This document shows, piece by piece, positions 34,412-44,501 of a DNA stretch of 49,000 bases (position 1 is the first letter of the stretch; each line of letters opens with the position of its first letter). This DNA is from Prevotella sp. (GTDB lineage: Bacteria > Bacteroidota > Bacteroidia > Bacteroidales > Bacteroidaceae). The position numbers and the translations under genes were made by a program. The stretch is from positions 1-49,000 of the forward strand of contig JAFVGI010000044.1 of assembly GCA_017475005.1 (NCBI GenBank), given 5' to 3'. The notes under the pieces are model-generated. The model did not search any database. It saw nothing but the letters and a program-made list of their open reading frames with translations, and was not told the origin of the DNA.

Positions 34412-37400
34412 ATGAAACGACTACTAACCCTCTTGCTCCTTGTTGTTGGATTCACGACTGGAGCTTGGGCACAAACAGCCATCCTCGTACGTAACGGTCA
34501 GCCAGTATCTGCTTTCTATGGAGCAGGCGCCTTGACGGGTGCCGTTAATGCTGCCGAAGCTTCTGGTGACGTCATCGTTCTCAGCAGTGGCACCTTCAGC
34601 AATCCTGGCGAAATCAAGAAGTCCGTCTCCATCTACGGAAATGGTCATGAAGGTTCTGGCCGTACTTATATCCAAGGCAAACTGTCCTTGCGGCCAAGCG
34701 AAGAAGGTTCCATTGATAACTTTCATTTGGAAGGACTCTATCTGGAGAACCATTTCAATATCCTCAACGACGGCAATCGAAGTCCGATTAGTAATTTGAC
34801 TGTGGTGAAATGCCACGTTACAGGCATGTTTCTCTACATGCCCAGCAACAATGTTACGCTGAGAAACTGTATAATTCAGGGTGATTTGAAGACTTATCCA
34901 GGCTCTTATACGGCCACGGATATGCTGATTGAGAACTGTTGGAAGGACGGCGGTAGCTTCAATATGTTTACTGCTGAGAGTACGATTACTGTCAGGAACA
35001 GCATCTTCAACTGCAGAAGCATCAGCGGTTTTGACAACTCCTCGGCCTTCTGCAAAGCGACTTTCGAGAACAGTATAATTGCCGGAGCAACATTGGCAGC
35101 AGGCAGTTCTGCCACAAACTGTGTCCTGCTTAACGTCAATACTTCTGCAAATGATGTGACAACTACCAACTGTTGGACGGCATCTTCTGTTTCCGAGGCC
35201 TTCACGAATGCAGAGTCTCTTGTTTATGCAGAAGGCGCCACTCCTGCGGTTAAGGCAGATTATGTGGGCACAGACAATACGCCTGTCGGCATTACTGGCG
35301 GCAATTATCCCTGGAGCATCGTGCCGTCCCAGCCGACAGTCAACTTCGAGACTACTCTTGTAAAGGATGCCGATGGCTTCTACAAGATTGGTTCCGTCGA
35401 GGATTGGAAGGAATTAAAACGAGTCGTGGAGAATTTCAATCCTCTCGCAAACGCAAAGATGACCACAGATATTGACCTTGGCGACACGCAGGTGATGATT
35501 GGCGACGGCTATTACCCCAATGCCAATTATCGTCGTCCGTTTATGGGTATCTTCGATGGACAAGGACATACGCTTACCATCCACTTAGTTACTGATTCCA
35601 TTGCAGCAAGCTATACCGATGCAGGTATCGCCGTACCAGGTTATCTCGGTTGTGCCCCCTTTGGCTACGTGTGGAACGGCACCATCCGCAATCTGCATAC
35701 GGCTGGTACGATAACCGCTGCGCATGAAGGAACAGCAGGTATCGTCGGTTGGACTAACGGCACAGTCCTCATAGAAAACTGCCATAGCTCAGTTGATATC
35801 ACTTACACCAATGGAGCGCGCGGAATGGCTGGCATTGCATACACCAACTACAACGACAACCACAATCTGATTATCCAAGACTGTATATATGACGGTACAC
35901 TTACTGCCGGTACCAATAAAACAGGTGCTACCGGATTTGTGGTGCATCGTGCTTACGGCAATATCTATATCAGTAATTCGCTCTTAGCAGCTACCTTCGA
36001 CAACGGGCTTGGGACAAGCGACTGCGCCACATTCGTTCGAAACAATCTTGGCAGCGGCTATATCAGCAACAGCCATTTCAAGATGGCACTCGGCACCATA
36101 CAGGGCAATCAATCCACAGCAGACGAGTTGGCCAACGGCCGTACGGCTTTTTATCTGCAAGCCGGTCGCGAAGAAATGTTCTGGGGACAGGAGATTGGCG
36201 TTGATCCATTGCCCGTTTTGACCAACGACGAGAGCAAGCGCGTCTATCGCTCTGCGGATGGCTATACCAACAATCCCGATTTGGCTATTGCTGACCAGAG
36301 TCTTGTGCCTCTCCTCTATACACGCAGTAGTGATAACGAACTTACTATTACAGGCTTTGATCCTGGCTTTGTTGCCCCAGCCGACTATCAGCTTGTCATC
36401 CCCGATGACATCGACGGTGCTCCTGTCGTTGCCATCGCCAACAGCGCCTTCCGTTCCAACGCGAACATCAGAAGTGTGACTGCCAATAGTGTGATAACAG
36501 TCGGAGAATATGCTTTCGAGAAAAATTCGTCGCTTGTCAGCATCACCATGAATGAAGTGTTGACGCTTCAGCGTGCAGCCTTTGACATGTGTACGTCACT
36601 GACTACTATCAATATGCCCAAGGTTGAGACCTTAGCCGACATAGTGTTTGGAACAGCAACTAGTCTTACAGAGGTGTCGTTGCCCAAGGCCAAGATGCTG
36701 GGCGTCGAGGCATTCGGCACTTGTGCTAATCTTAGCAGAGTGTCGCTGCCGGAGGCTACCACCCTAGGCAATGGTGTGTTCCTGAAAGGCTATGCCCTGA
36801 CCCATACTGGTGAGGACGGCATCTATATTCCTAACGTTACTACCATCGGTACTTATCTCTTCCGCAGTTGCACGGCGCTTACTACCGTGTCAATGCCAAA
36901 GGTGACTGCCATCGGAACCTATACCTTTGACGGCTGTACGGCACTTACTTCGGTTGACTTGCCTCTTATTACCGCCGTTCCGGAACGGGCTTTCCAGAAT
37001 TGCAGCTCATTGTCTGCCTTCGACCATCCTGCCGTAACGAGCATCGGACACTATGCCTTTGTGAACTGCTCTTCGCTTACGGCATTTAGCAGCAATACCG
37101 TGACGGCACTCGGCAATAATGTCTTCGAAGGATGCACAAAGTTGAAATCAGCCTCCTTCCCCAATGTCACTTCTATGGGAACAGGTGTGTTCCATCAGTG
37201 TGCTGCTTTAGACTTCGACCAAGTTACCTTGTCTAAGATGACAAGTTTGCCCAACTACACATTCCAGTCTTGTACGGGCATAACCAGTGTGACGCTTCCG
37301 AACGACCGTATGCCTTTGGTTACAAGTATCGGTGCCTATGCTTTCCGCTATGATACAGGTATAGCCTCGGTGACCATCAATACGGCTATGACGCTTGGCG

Positions 37401-40255
37401 GTTATGCCTTCAGCGAATGTTCCAACAACGAATCGGTCAGTGCTCCGCTAGTAACCGCGATTCCCGAATATGCGTTTAATAAGAACACAAAGCTCAATAC
37501 ACTGAATCTGCCTGAAGTGCTGACCATTGGCAGGAATGCATTCGATTATTGTACTTCACTCCCGACGTTGTCACTTCCCAAAGTCCAGAGCATCGGCGAC
37601 TATGCCTTTGGAACTAATTCCAATCTTACGAAGGTGTCGCTACCATTGTGTACCACTCTCGGCACTGAGGTGTTTGGTACATGTGCAAGCCTCACGAAAG
37701 CCTATATGCCGGAAGTGACCACGATGGGCATTCGTATGTTCTACAAGAACACCAGTTTGCAGACGTTGGGCGAGGATGCCATTTATCTGCCAAAGATGAC
37801 TACCATTCCTGAAGGCACTTTCCGCGAATGTACAAACATGCTTACGGCTCCGTTACAAAGCGGCATCACCAGCATAGGGAACAATGCGTTCTACCAGAAT
37901 ACTAATCTGCAAAATGTGACAATTCCAACTACAGTTAAAACTATTGGCAACTCTGCCTTCCGCTATTGCACGAGTTTGAACAACGTCGTGCTGCCATATT
38001 CGCTGACCAGTATTCAGGACTGGGCGTTTGCCAACTGCACCGGCCTGGAGAACCTGACTATCGAAGAGGGCATACCCAATATCAATCGTGATGTGTTCCA
38101 ATATAGTGGTATGAAGAATGTGGTGTTGCCATCCACATTGGGAGCTATCGGCATCAATCTGTTCTATCAATGCAACCAGCTCGAAACGTTAGACGTCTCG
38201 AAATGTGTGAATGTCTGGGAACTCTACAACTACACTTCGTTGCGTGGCAGTAACACCATTTTCTACGGTGTGCCAACAACCACCAAGATAATCCTGCCGC
38301 CATACGCTCAGGCTACACTTGGAGCGAACGACGAGATAGCAACTCTTGCATTCGACCTTACTGCCGACACCGACGGCTACTACCTTATCAACAATGCCGC
38401 CGATTGGGACAAATTTGTGGCTTATTCGCGTGCCAACCCGACAGTCAACGGACGCATTACCGCCGACATCGACCTTACAGGCCATGCAGGAAAGTTTGGT
38501 GTGGGTTCCAACGAAAGCAACTATATCACCTATCAAGGCACCATTGACGGACAAGGTCATACATTGACGATACAATATCGTACAGCACAAGATGTTGAAG
38601 GCGGACTGTTCGCATACGTGGAAAATGCCACCATTCAGAATTTGAAAGTCAGCGGAAACATCATTGCCAACCATCGTCTTGTTGGCGGTTTCGTAGGCTT
38701 CGTGAAACCTGCCACTACTTTAACAATGCAGGATTGTGAGTCAAGTGTAAACCTTACTGTTACTCCATCCACAACCAATATGCACATTGCCGGTTTCGTT
38801 GGACAAGGCAAGACGTCCACCATCACACTGACTGACTGCCTCTACAACGGAACGATAACAGGTGTTACCAGTTTCCGTTACACAGCCCCATTCCTCGGAT
38901 GGAAGGAAAATTCAGGAACAATTACCTATAATTATTGTCTGAATAACGGTAATTTTGTAAATACTGATAAAAGTTATTCCTATGCTCTTGGTGTTACACA
39001 AAACAACGGACAGAGCACGGCGAATAACTGCTATTTCAAGAAAGGTAATGTCACCAACAATGAAAATCTTGCGAAGGAGGTAACCGTCGAGGAACTTGCC
39101 AGCGGCAAGATAACCTATCGCTTGCAAGACGGTCGCGAGCAGCAGCACTGGGGTCAGAAGATAGGTACAGACCCTGCGCCACGCCTTACCGATGAGGCTG
39201 GAACCCGCGTCTATCGTGGAGAAGTCTATACCAACGACCCTGTGGAAGAGAAAGAACTCAAGCGGGATGCTGACGGCTACTACCTCGTAGGCACGCCGGG
39301 CGAGTGGAGCCTTCTTGCAGAACTCGTGAACGATGAAGGCATGACGGACGTGAATGTCCGCATGACGGCTGACATCGACCTCGGCGATGACCAGACGATG
39401 ATAGGCTGCGGAACGACAGATCCTGACCAAAACGGTTCTACAAACATTAAGTACCAAGGCGTTTTCGACGGTCAGGGATATACGCTGAAAATCAATTATG
39501 TTGCTACCGAACACATTACGGCACCTTTCCGCTTCATTCAGGAAGCAACCATCAAGAACTTGCATGTCGTTGGAAGCATCACAACTCCTTATCGTAATGC
39601 TGGTGGTATTGTGGGTATCTGCTTCGGACAGCAAATGCATAGTTATATTGAAAACTGCGTCAGCTCCGTTCATATCTATTCGTCATATGTGAATACGGGA
39701 GACTTCTATGGAGGAGGTTGGCACGGCGGCATTGCTGCAAGGTTGCATTACTACGGACAATTACACATCACGGATTGTATCTTTGACGGCAGTATTAGTG
39801 GAGAGAGCAGAGGAGTTGTTTGGGGCGGCTTGTTGGGTATTCCTGACGGAACGGTTACTATTACCAATTGCTTGCAAGTCGCAAGCTTCGATTGCAGTGG
39901 TGTTATTAGTGGCGGAAACGGCTCCGGCACCTTCTCTACCGTATTTAACAACGGTTATGCCTCTAGGGTTAATGTTGGCAGCAACAACTATTACCTCAAC
40001 CAGTTAGGAAATGCCCAAGGCACACAAGCCACTGCTGAGACTTTGGCTGACGGCACTGTCACTGTTGCCCTGCAAGCCGGTCGCGAAGAGACCGTTTGGG
40101 TACAAGACCCTGTGACGAACCTACCGATGCTGAAGGTGTTTGTAAAGCCTTCTAATATTCGTGGTGACTTTAACGGCGACGGCAAGGTGGGTATGCCTGA
40201 CCTTATGTTCCTTCTGCAGAAAGTCCATAATGGAAAATTCCCTGATGAGAAGTGA
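34412..40255 (+). CDS. Giant secreted BspA-type leucine-rich-repeat / GLUG protein with dockerin-like C-terminus
   Basis: This 1947-residue protein has a signal peptide (residues 1-20, ending GAWA). Order of parts: a beta-helix-like region (about 30-300); a GLUG-like module (about 310-610) opening with DADGFYKIGSVEDWKEL; about 28 BspA-type LRR_5 repeats (about 640-1290; motif A..SC..L..V.LP..T.IG..AF); a second GLUG-like module (about 1312-1605) and a third (about 1614-1905), both opening with the same GYYL pattern. Each module closes with a related stretch such as LQAGREEMFWGQ. The end (1915-1947) is a single EF-hand, dockerin-like tag, GDFNGDGKVGMPDLMF then NGKFPDEK. BspA relatives are surface adhesins; here the role is inference. 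It is followed by the Ig-like lipoprotein gene after 54 bases. Confidence 0.88.
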   Translation: MKRLLTLLLLVVGFTTGAWAQTAILVRNGQPVSAFYGAGALTGAVNAAEASGDVIVLSSGTFSNPGEIKKSVSIYGNGHEGSGRTYIQGKLSLRPSEEGSIDNFHLEGLYLENHFNILNDGNRSPISNLTVVKCHVTGMFLYMPSNNVTLRNCIIQGDLKTYPGSYTATDMLIENCWKDGGSFNMFTAESTITVRNSIFNCRSISGFDNSSAFCKATFENSIIAGATLAAGSSATNCVLLNVNTSANDVTTTNCWTASSVSEAFTNAESLVYAEGATPAVKADYVGTDNTPVGITGGNYPWSIVPSQPTVNFETTLVKDADGFYKIGSVEDWKELKRVVENFNPLANAKMTTDIDLGDTQVMIGDGYYPNANYRRPFMGIFDGQGHTLTIHLVTDSIAASYTDAGIAVPGYLGCAPFGYVWNGTIRNLHTAGTITAAHEGTAGIVGWTNGTVLIENCHSSVDITYTNGARGMAGIAYTNYNDNHNLIIQDCIYDGTLTAGTNKTGATGFVVHRAYGNIYISNSLLAATFDNGLGTSDCATFVRNNLGSGYISNSHFKMALGTIQGNQSTADELANGRTAFYLQAGREEMFWGQEIGVDPLPVLTNDESKRVYRSADGYTNNPDLAIADQSLVPLLYTRSSDNELTITGFDPGFVAPADYQLVIPDDIDGAPVVAIANSAFRSNANIRSVTANSVITVGEYAFEKNSSLVSITMNEVLTLQRAAFDMCTSLTTINMPKVETLADIVFGTATSLTEVSLPKAKMLGVEAFGTCANLSRVSLPEATTLGNGVFLKGYALTHTGEDGIYIPNVTTIGTYLFRSCTALTTVSMPKVTAIGTYTFDGCTALTSVDLPLITAVPERAFQNCSSLSAFDHPAVTSIGHYAFVNCSSLTAFSSNTVTALGNNVFEGCTKLKSASFPNVTSMGTGVFHQCAALDFDQVTLSKMTSLPNYTFQSCTGITSVTLPNDRMPLVTSIGAYAFRYDTGIASVTINTAMTLGGYAFSECSNNESVSAPLVTAIPEYAFNKNTKLNTLNLPEVLTIGRNAFDYCTSLPTLSLPKVQSIGDYAFGTNSNLTKVSLPLCTTLGTEVFGTCASLTKAYMPEVTTMGIRMFYKNTSLQTLGEDAIYLPKMTTIPEGTFRECTNMLTAPLQSGITSIGNNAFYQNTNLQNVTIPTTVKTIGNSAFRYCTSLNNVVLPYSLTSIQDWAFANCTGLENLTIEEGIPNINRDVFQYSGMKNVVLPSTLGAIGINLFYQCNQLETLDVSKCVNVWELYNYTSLRGSNTIFYGVPTTTKIILPPYAQATLGANDEIATLAFDLTADTDGYYLINNAADWDKFVAYSRANPTVNGRITADIDLTGHAGKFGVGSNESNYITYQGTIDGQGHTLTIQYRTAQDVEGGLFAYVENATIQNLKVSGNIIANHRLVGGFVGFVKPATTLTMQDCESSVNLTVTPSTTNMHIAGFVGQGKTSTITLTDCLYNGTITGVTSFRYTAPFLGWKENSGTITYNYCLNNGNFVNTDKSYSYALGVTQNNGQSTANNCYFKKGNVTNNENLAKEVTVEELASGKITYRLQDGREQQHWGQKIGTDPAPRLTDEAGTRVYRGEVYTNDPVEEKELKRDADGYYLVGTPGEWSLLAELVNDEGMTDVNVRMTADIDLGDDQTMIGCGTTDPDQNGSTNIKYQGVFDGQGYTLKINYVATEHITAPFRFIQEATIKNLHVVGSITTPYRNAGGIVGICFGQQMHSYIENCVSSVHIYSSYVNTGDFYGGGWHGGIAARLHYYGQLHITDCIFDGSISGESRGVVWGGLLGIPDGTVTITNCLQVASFDCSGVISGGNGSGTFSTVFNNGYASRVNVGSNNYYLNQLGNAQGTQATAETLADGTVTVALQAGREETVWVQDPVTNLPMLKVFVKPSNIRGDFNGDGKVGMPDLMFLLQKVHNGKFPDEK

Positions 40256-40309
40256 TAAAATAACTCATTTTTAATAACCTAACACAAAATTAACAAAATA
40301 CCTTTAACT

Positions 40310-42490
40310 ATGAAAAAGAACTTATTTCTATTGGCTTCTTTGTTTCTGACAATGGCAACATTCGTAGCATGTAGCTCAGAAGATGACGCAGTAAACCCAT
40401 CGCCAACAGATCCTACGCAGACAGTCACGAAGGTAAGTATCATCGCCCCTATCGGCTATGCACAGAACCTGGGAGCATGGATGAATGCAGACGCTACCCA
40501 CAAGTACAAGAGACTCCTCGTTGAAGAAGGCCAGCACTATATCCTGGGCGTCATCTGCGAGCCAAGCACCGTGAAGAATCCTAACATCGACTGGAACTTC
40601 GTAAATAGTGCATTCGAAGAAGCAAACATCAGCGAACAGGGTATCGTGACCGGTGTTGCTGCTGACGAGAACAACACCAACCAGTGTCTCATCGTTGCCA
40701 CAACAGCAAACAACATTTCCGACACTATCGAGGTTTGTGTGATGAAGGAACTGTCTGTTGTCTATGAGCTAAAGAACAGCAATCCTGACGTTGTCATCAT
40801 GGACGGTGCTTCCGTACGTTCTACGGCTTACGTAAGTGCGATAAATGCCAGCGGAACCCTCAACAACAAGGACCTCATCACAGGCTTCTTCTCCGACAAG
40901 AACCGTGCTAACTTCAATGATGCTGCCACAATAACATTCATTTCAGGCACATCATTCGATATTCAGGGTAATGGTGTCGGTGTAAACATCCTGATGACAT
41001 ACTCCAAGGCATATTCTACCACAGCTGCCGGAACCGTTTACTTCGACAATGTGCGTGACTATAGCGTGCTGACATGTAAATCAAGAAGACAGGCCCTCAT
41101 GGTTGACTCTTCTTACGTAAACCTCAACGACCACAACCAGCACATGACTGCCGGCGAGACATTCAATCTCTCTGCAACACTCGAATCCATCAGTCCTCTA
41201 AAGCAGGTTCCTGTGAAGTATGCCAGCAGCAATCCGGCAGTGGCAACGGTTGATGCAAATGGTAAGGTGACAGCCGTCAGTCGCGGTTTGGCAACAATAA
41301 CAGCATATACCAACCACCTCGCAGAGTCACAGTACTGTGTAGTAAATGTTGACAATGCAGTGCCCGTTGCAGTAACACGTATCATTGACGTCAACGACCC
41401 GACTACTGCACACACCGTTTCTCGCGCCCTCATCGTGAAGGGTCAGACCAAGCAGCTCTTTGCCGACTCTCACAAGGACGAGATGACCTCTGCTTCTGGT
41501 ACAGAGTGGAAGAGTTCTGATGAATCAATACTGACGGTTGATGCTAATGGTAAAGTGACCGCTGTTGCTCCTGGTACAGCAATCGTCTATAACACTCCTT
41601 TCATGGAGGCTAACGGCGTGAAGGAATATGGCATCGCTGACTGCAGCTGCATCACCGTAATGCCTGACTATAAAGATGCAAAGGTTGGAGATATCTTCTA
41701 TGAGGATGGCTCATTCAGCACAACGCCTCTGTTGTCCGGAAAGACTGCTATCGGCATCATTGCATATCTCAACTGCGACGCCAACGGCACTCCTACAGCA
41801 GGTGCTACCGAACTGACTGAGAGCGGTGAGACAGGACAGTATGGTGCTATCGATGCAGCAACCAATTTCCACGGCCTCGTGATGGGTCTGAACAATGCAG
41901 CAACAGGTGTCAACTGGGGTAAGGATGCCACACAGGCAGGACTCCAGGGCATTACCATTGCCAATAGCGATGCTGCCAACCCAATAGCAGGTACTGCCAG
42001 AGCATCTGGCAATACGAGTGCCTATACCGCAGCCATCACTACCAATGCGCAGGATGTCGTTACTGGCGCACCGACCTTCGTACCTTCTGAGAGCTATCCT
42101 GCAAGCTATGCTGCATGGAACTATAATGTCAAGGTGCCAAGCTTCTGCTCAGGATGGTTTATGCCAACAGCTCCACAGTGGTACGCAATACTGACTAAGG
42201 GCTTGGGCGGCCTGACCACTATAGCTCCTACTTGGAACTCTTATTTTGATGCTGCAAACGATGCATTCAACAAGATAAATGCAAAGCTCAGCAACATCGG
42301 CGGCACTCAGCTCCCAGCAGTTTCTGAAAGCGCTCTTTTCTGGACCATCAACGAAAGCAGTACTACCGGCAAAATGGCGACAGTCCTCATCAAGGACGCT
42401 TCAGGCCTGAAGTTCTTCGAATACGACAAGACACAGACAGCCGGTCCTGGTGGAGCACAGACCATCGTCCGTCCATTCTTCGCATTCTGA
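40310..42490 (+). CDS. Lipoprotein with bacterial Ig-like (BIG_2) domains
   Basis: This 726-residue surface or periplasmic lipoprotein has a signal peptide with lipobox FVAC (cysteine at residue 21). Two clear BIG_2 domains end in near-identical strands: PAVATVDANGKVTAVSRGLATITAY (about 306-330) and ESILTVDANGKVTAVAPGTAIVY (about 405-427). The C-terminal 250 residues form a different domain with IAYLNCDANG, GWFMPTAPQWYAI and a final VRPFFAF. This resembles the Fibrobacter-major-paralogous / C-type-lectin-like ends of many Bacteroidales lipoproteins. No promoter consensus is visible in the 54-base gap before it, so it probably shares the upstream transcript. It ends at a strong terminator and carries no dockerin-like tag. 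Confidence 0.85.
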   Translation: MKKNLFLLASLFLTMATFVACSSEDDAVNPSPTDPTQTVTKVSIIAPIGYAQNLGAWMNADATHKYKRLLVEEGQHYILGVICEPSTVKNPNIDWNFVNSAFEEANISEQGIVTGVAADENNTNQCLIVATTANNISDTIEVCVMKELSVVYELKNSNPDVVIMDGASVRSTAYVSAINASGTLNNKDLITGFFSDKNRANFNDAATITFISGTSFDIQGNGVGVNILMTYSKAYSTTAAGTVYFDNVRDYSVLTCKSRRQALMVDSSYVNLNDHNQHMTAGETFNLSATLESISPLKQVPVKYASSNPAVATVDANGKVTAVSRGLATITAYTNHLAESQYCVVNVDNAVPVAVTRIIDVNDPTTAHTVSRALIVKGQTKQLFADSHKDEMTSASGTEWKSSDESILTVDANGKVTAVAPGTAIVYNTPFMEANGVKEYGIADCSCITVMPDYKDAKVGDIFYEDGSFSTTPLLSGKTAIGIIAYLNCDANGTPTAGATELTESGETGQYGAIDAATNFHGLVMGLNNAATGVNWGKDATQAGLQGITIANSDAANPIAGTARASGNTSAYTAAITTNAQDVVTGAPTFVPSESYPASYAAWNYNVKVPSFCSGWFMPTAPQWYAILTKGLGGLTTIAPTWNSYFDAANDAFNKINAKLSNIGGTQLPAVSESALFWTINESSTTGKMATVLIKDASGLKFFEYDKTQTAGPGGAQTIVRPFFAF

Positions 42491-42520
42491 TTTTCCCGTC
42501 GCAACATATTTGAATAAACA

Positions 42521-42556
42521 AGAGCAGGAACTGCGTAATGCAATTCCTGCTCTTTT
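42521..42556 (+). terminator. Terminator after the Ig-like lipoprotein gene
   Basis: A 14-base stem (AGAGCAGGAACTGC paired with GCAATTCCTGCTCT, one A/C mismatch) with a GTAAT loop is followed by a short T run. Confidence 0.85.
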
Positions 42557-42564
42557 ACTTTTCG

Positions 42565-42648
42565 CTAACCTTTAACCGTTAACCGATAACCGTTAGCCAA
42601 TCGCTCGGCTTATGTCTTTAACCGATAACCGATAACCGCTAACCGCTA
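42565..42648. repeat. TAACCG repeat array in the convergent gap
   Basis: Two blocks of 7-base units (taaccgt, taaccga, taaccgc) lie on either side of a short non-repeat stretch (agccaatcgctcggcttatg). This is the longest array of the family in the window. It stands between the convergent lipoprotein and polysaccharide lyase genes. Confidence 0.8.
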
Positions 42649-42650
42649 CA

Positions 42651-44480
42651 TCACTCCTCGTCCGGGAACTTGCCGTTGAGTATTTTTTGCAAAAGGAACA
42701 TGAGGTCAGGCATGCCAACCTCTTCGTCGCCGTTAAAGTCGCCGCGAATAGTATAATTTTCTTTTACCGCTGCTGCGATAGGAAAGCATAGTTGGCTCTC
42801 AATGCCGTTATTGTTGGTATAGGTAACACGATATACATAGCTTCTGTTTGTTGTTACGGTGATGTTTTGTGTTGTTTCTCCTGTATTCCACCGCCATTGT
42901 CCGCTATTCTCCTCGCTTTCAGGCAACTGTGGCATGAGGGTTAGTGTATGTCCTACAGGTGGGCATGTATTATTATTGACCTGGTATGTGTTTACGAGTC
43001 CTCCCATCTCATTGTGAAAAATAGTATTTCCACTGACAAGTCCTCGTTCTTTCTCCCTGTCAAGGCTGGGGATAAGATTGTCGTCGATAGTGCCGCTATA
43101 CACCATTTTTGGCGACAGTTCCGTCGGTCTTCTTTCTTCATGACATAGCTGTTCGTCACGAGTGTTCATCAGCACCGAGTAGCCCATGTGGTCATATCCG
43201 CCGCTGGTGCTGCCCTGTGCGCCTCCGTCTATCCCCATCTGCTCGTATGCCTTCTCTGCAAAAGGCATTTTTATGCCCTTTACACCCTCGTATATACCGA
43301 TGACTGTCCCCCAGTATGGTCGCATCTGTGCACCGAGCACTGGCACCGTCATAAGCCAGGCACGTCCATCGCTGTAGTAGTATCCGTTGGTTCCATACAT
43401 ATAATCAGTCCACGGCAGTCCCTCTATGCTCATTGCCTGGGCAGCCAAATACTCTATGCCCGATGCCAAACGGTGATTCATGTATGCAAAAAGATCATCG
43501 CCCTGATTCCATCCTATCTTTGCCATGTCAACAGCGAGTCCAAGAGACATCGCAGAATGACCGGCATCGCGTCCGCTTTCGTTCAGCTGACCGAGACGGC
43601 CGTAGGCACCCGTTTCCAATTCGCTCTCTACATCGGTAACCACAAGGTTTCCGAGAAATTCTGTCAGCCCGTCGTTATGTATGCATTTTCCTCCGTCAGC
43701 ATCACCATGTCCTGTAATGTCATGCAGTGTGGGTGGATTAACAAAGTTGCCCACTTGGTCGTACTTAAAGTATGACATGCCTTGATTATATATAAAAACA
43801 TCGTCGCAGAGCACACCAATACTTACCACGCAGATGGCATTGCACAGCCCCCAGTTGCTCCAGTAGTGTCCGGGAGCCTGCCACCATTTACCGCCGTTCT
43901 CCCATGTGCCGTTACGGCTGCGCAGGAAACTGAGACTGGTTGGATACCATACCGTTAGCATCCATTGGCGAAAGATACTGAAGTCTTCGCTGCTCCAGCC
44001 CTTATAGTCGCGCATAAGTTCTGCAGCTTGTGCAAAGGCATATCCATATAGTCCTGCTGCAAGGGCATAATTAGTGTCACCGCCTATGGCCTTTGTGGTC
44101 GTGGCCCATGCCATGAGAATGCGTACGGCAGCATCGGCACACTCCGTGTTGTCCTCAATCTTCCAGCGCAAGGCATTTTGGTAGGCCATTGCCGCGCCTC
44201 GTGCTGCATTCATATAGTTCTCACCGCTACCGCCACCTCGAATGATGGTCTCTACAGGATAAGTCTGTACCGAAGGCTGAGCATAGGCTGCCGACTTCAA
44301 TATCTCATAGGCCTGCTTAACTTTTGTGTTTCCCTTTGCGAGTTGTGCCTTTACGCGGTCGAAATCAGCCTGCGTATGAAGTCCCCCTGGGTGTATAAAA
44401 CCACGATTGAGCGCCTGTGCTGACATTATCGTGAATTGAACATCAAAGAGAATTGTTATGAAAATCATGAAATACTTCAT
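42651..44480 (-). CDS. Alginate-lyase-family polysaccharide lyase with dockerin-like C-terminus
   Basis: This 609-residue secreted protein starts at ATG 44480 with a signal peptide ending near MSAQA. The catalytic part resembles the alginate_lyase superfamily alpha/alpha fold (PF05426; PL5/PL38-like): GFIHPGGLHTQADFDRVKAQL, FAQAAELMRDYKGWSSEDFSIFRQWM, HYWSNWGLCNA and NESGRDAGHSAMSLGL. Substrates of the group are uronate polymers such as alginate or glucuronan; which one is not decidable here. A beta-rich segment near residues 490-565 precedes the tag GDFNGDEEVGMPDLMF then NGKFPDEE. The promoter element is TAACTTTG at 44502-44509. No SusC/D genes are near. uxaC at 4.8 kb could use released uronate, but this is inference. 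Confidence 0.82.
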   Translation of the reverse strand: MKYFMIFITILFDVQFTIMSAQALNRGFIHPGGLHTQADFDRVKAQLAKGNTKVKQAYEILKSAAYAQPSVQTYPVETIIRGGGSGENYMNAARGAAMAYQNALRWKIEDNTECADAAVRILMAWATTTKAIGGDTNYALAAGLYGYAFAQAAELMRDYKGWSSEDFSIFRQWMLTVWYPTSLSFLRSRNGTWENGGKWWQAPGHYWSNWGLCNAICVVSIGVLCDDVFIYNQGMSYFKYDQVGNFVNPPTLHDITGHGDADGGKCIHNDGLTEFLGNLVVTDVESELETGAYGRLGQLNESGRDAGHSAMSLGLAVDMAKIGWNQGDDLFAYMNHRLASGIEYLAAQAMSIEGLPWTDYMYGTNGYYYSDGRAWLMTVPVLGAQMRPYWGTVIGIYEGVKGIKMPFAEKAYEQMGIDGGAQGSTSGGYDHMGYSVLMNTRDEQLCHEERRPTELSPKMVYSGTIDDNLIPSLDREKERGLVSGNTIFHNEMGGLVNTYQVNNNTCPPVGHTLTLMPQLPESEENSGQWRWNTGETTQNITVTTNRSYVYRVTYTNNNGIESQLCFPIAAAVKENYTIRGDFNGDEEVGMPDLMFLLQKILNGKFPDEE

Positions 44481-44501
44481 ATCAGGGATGGTTTCTGCAT
44501 G

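Noticed and set aside
38912-39673. Minus-strand open frame of 253 codons inside the giant BspA gene
   Set aside because: It is fully inside a continuous plus-strand reading frame with clear domain repeats, and it has no recognisable family features or promoter.
40310-42490. Diversity-generating retroelement target
   Set aside because: The C-terminal domain type is suggestive, but no reverse transcriptase, accessory gene or template repeat is in the window, so it is not annotated as one.
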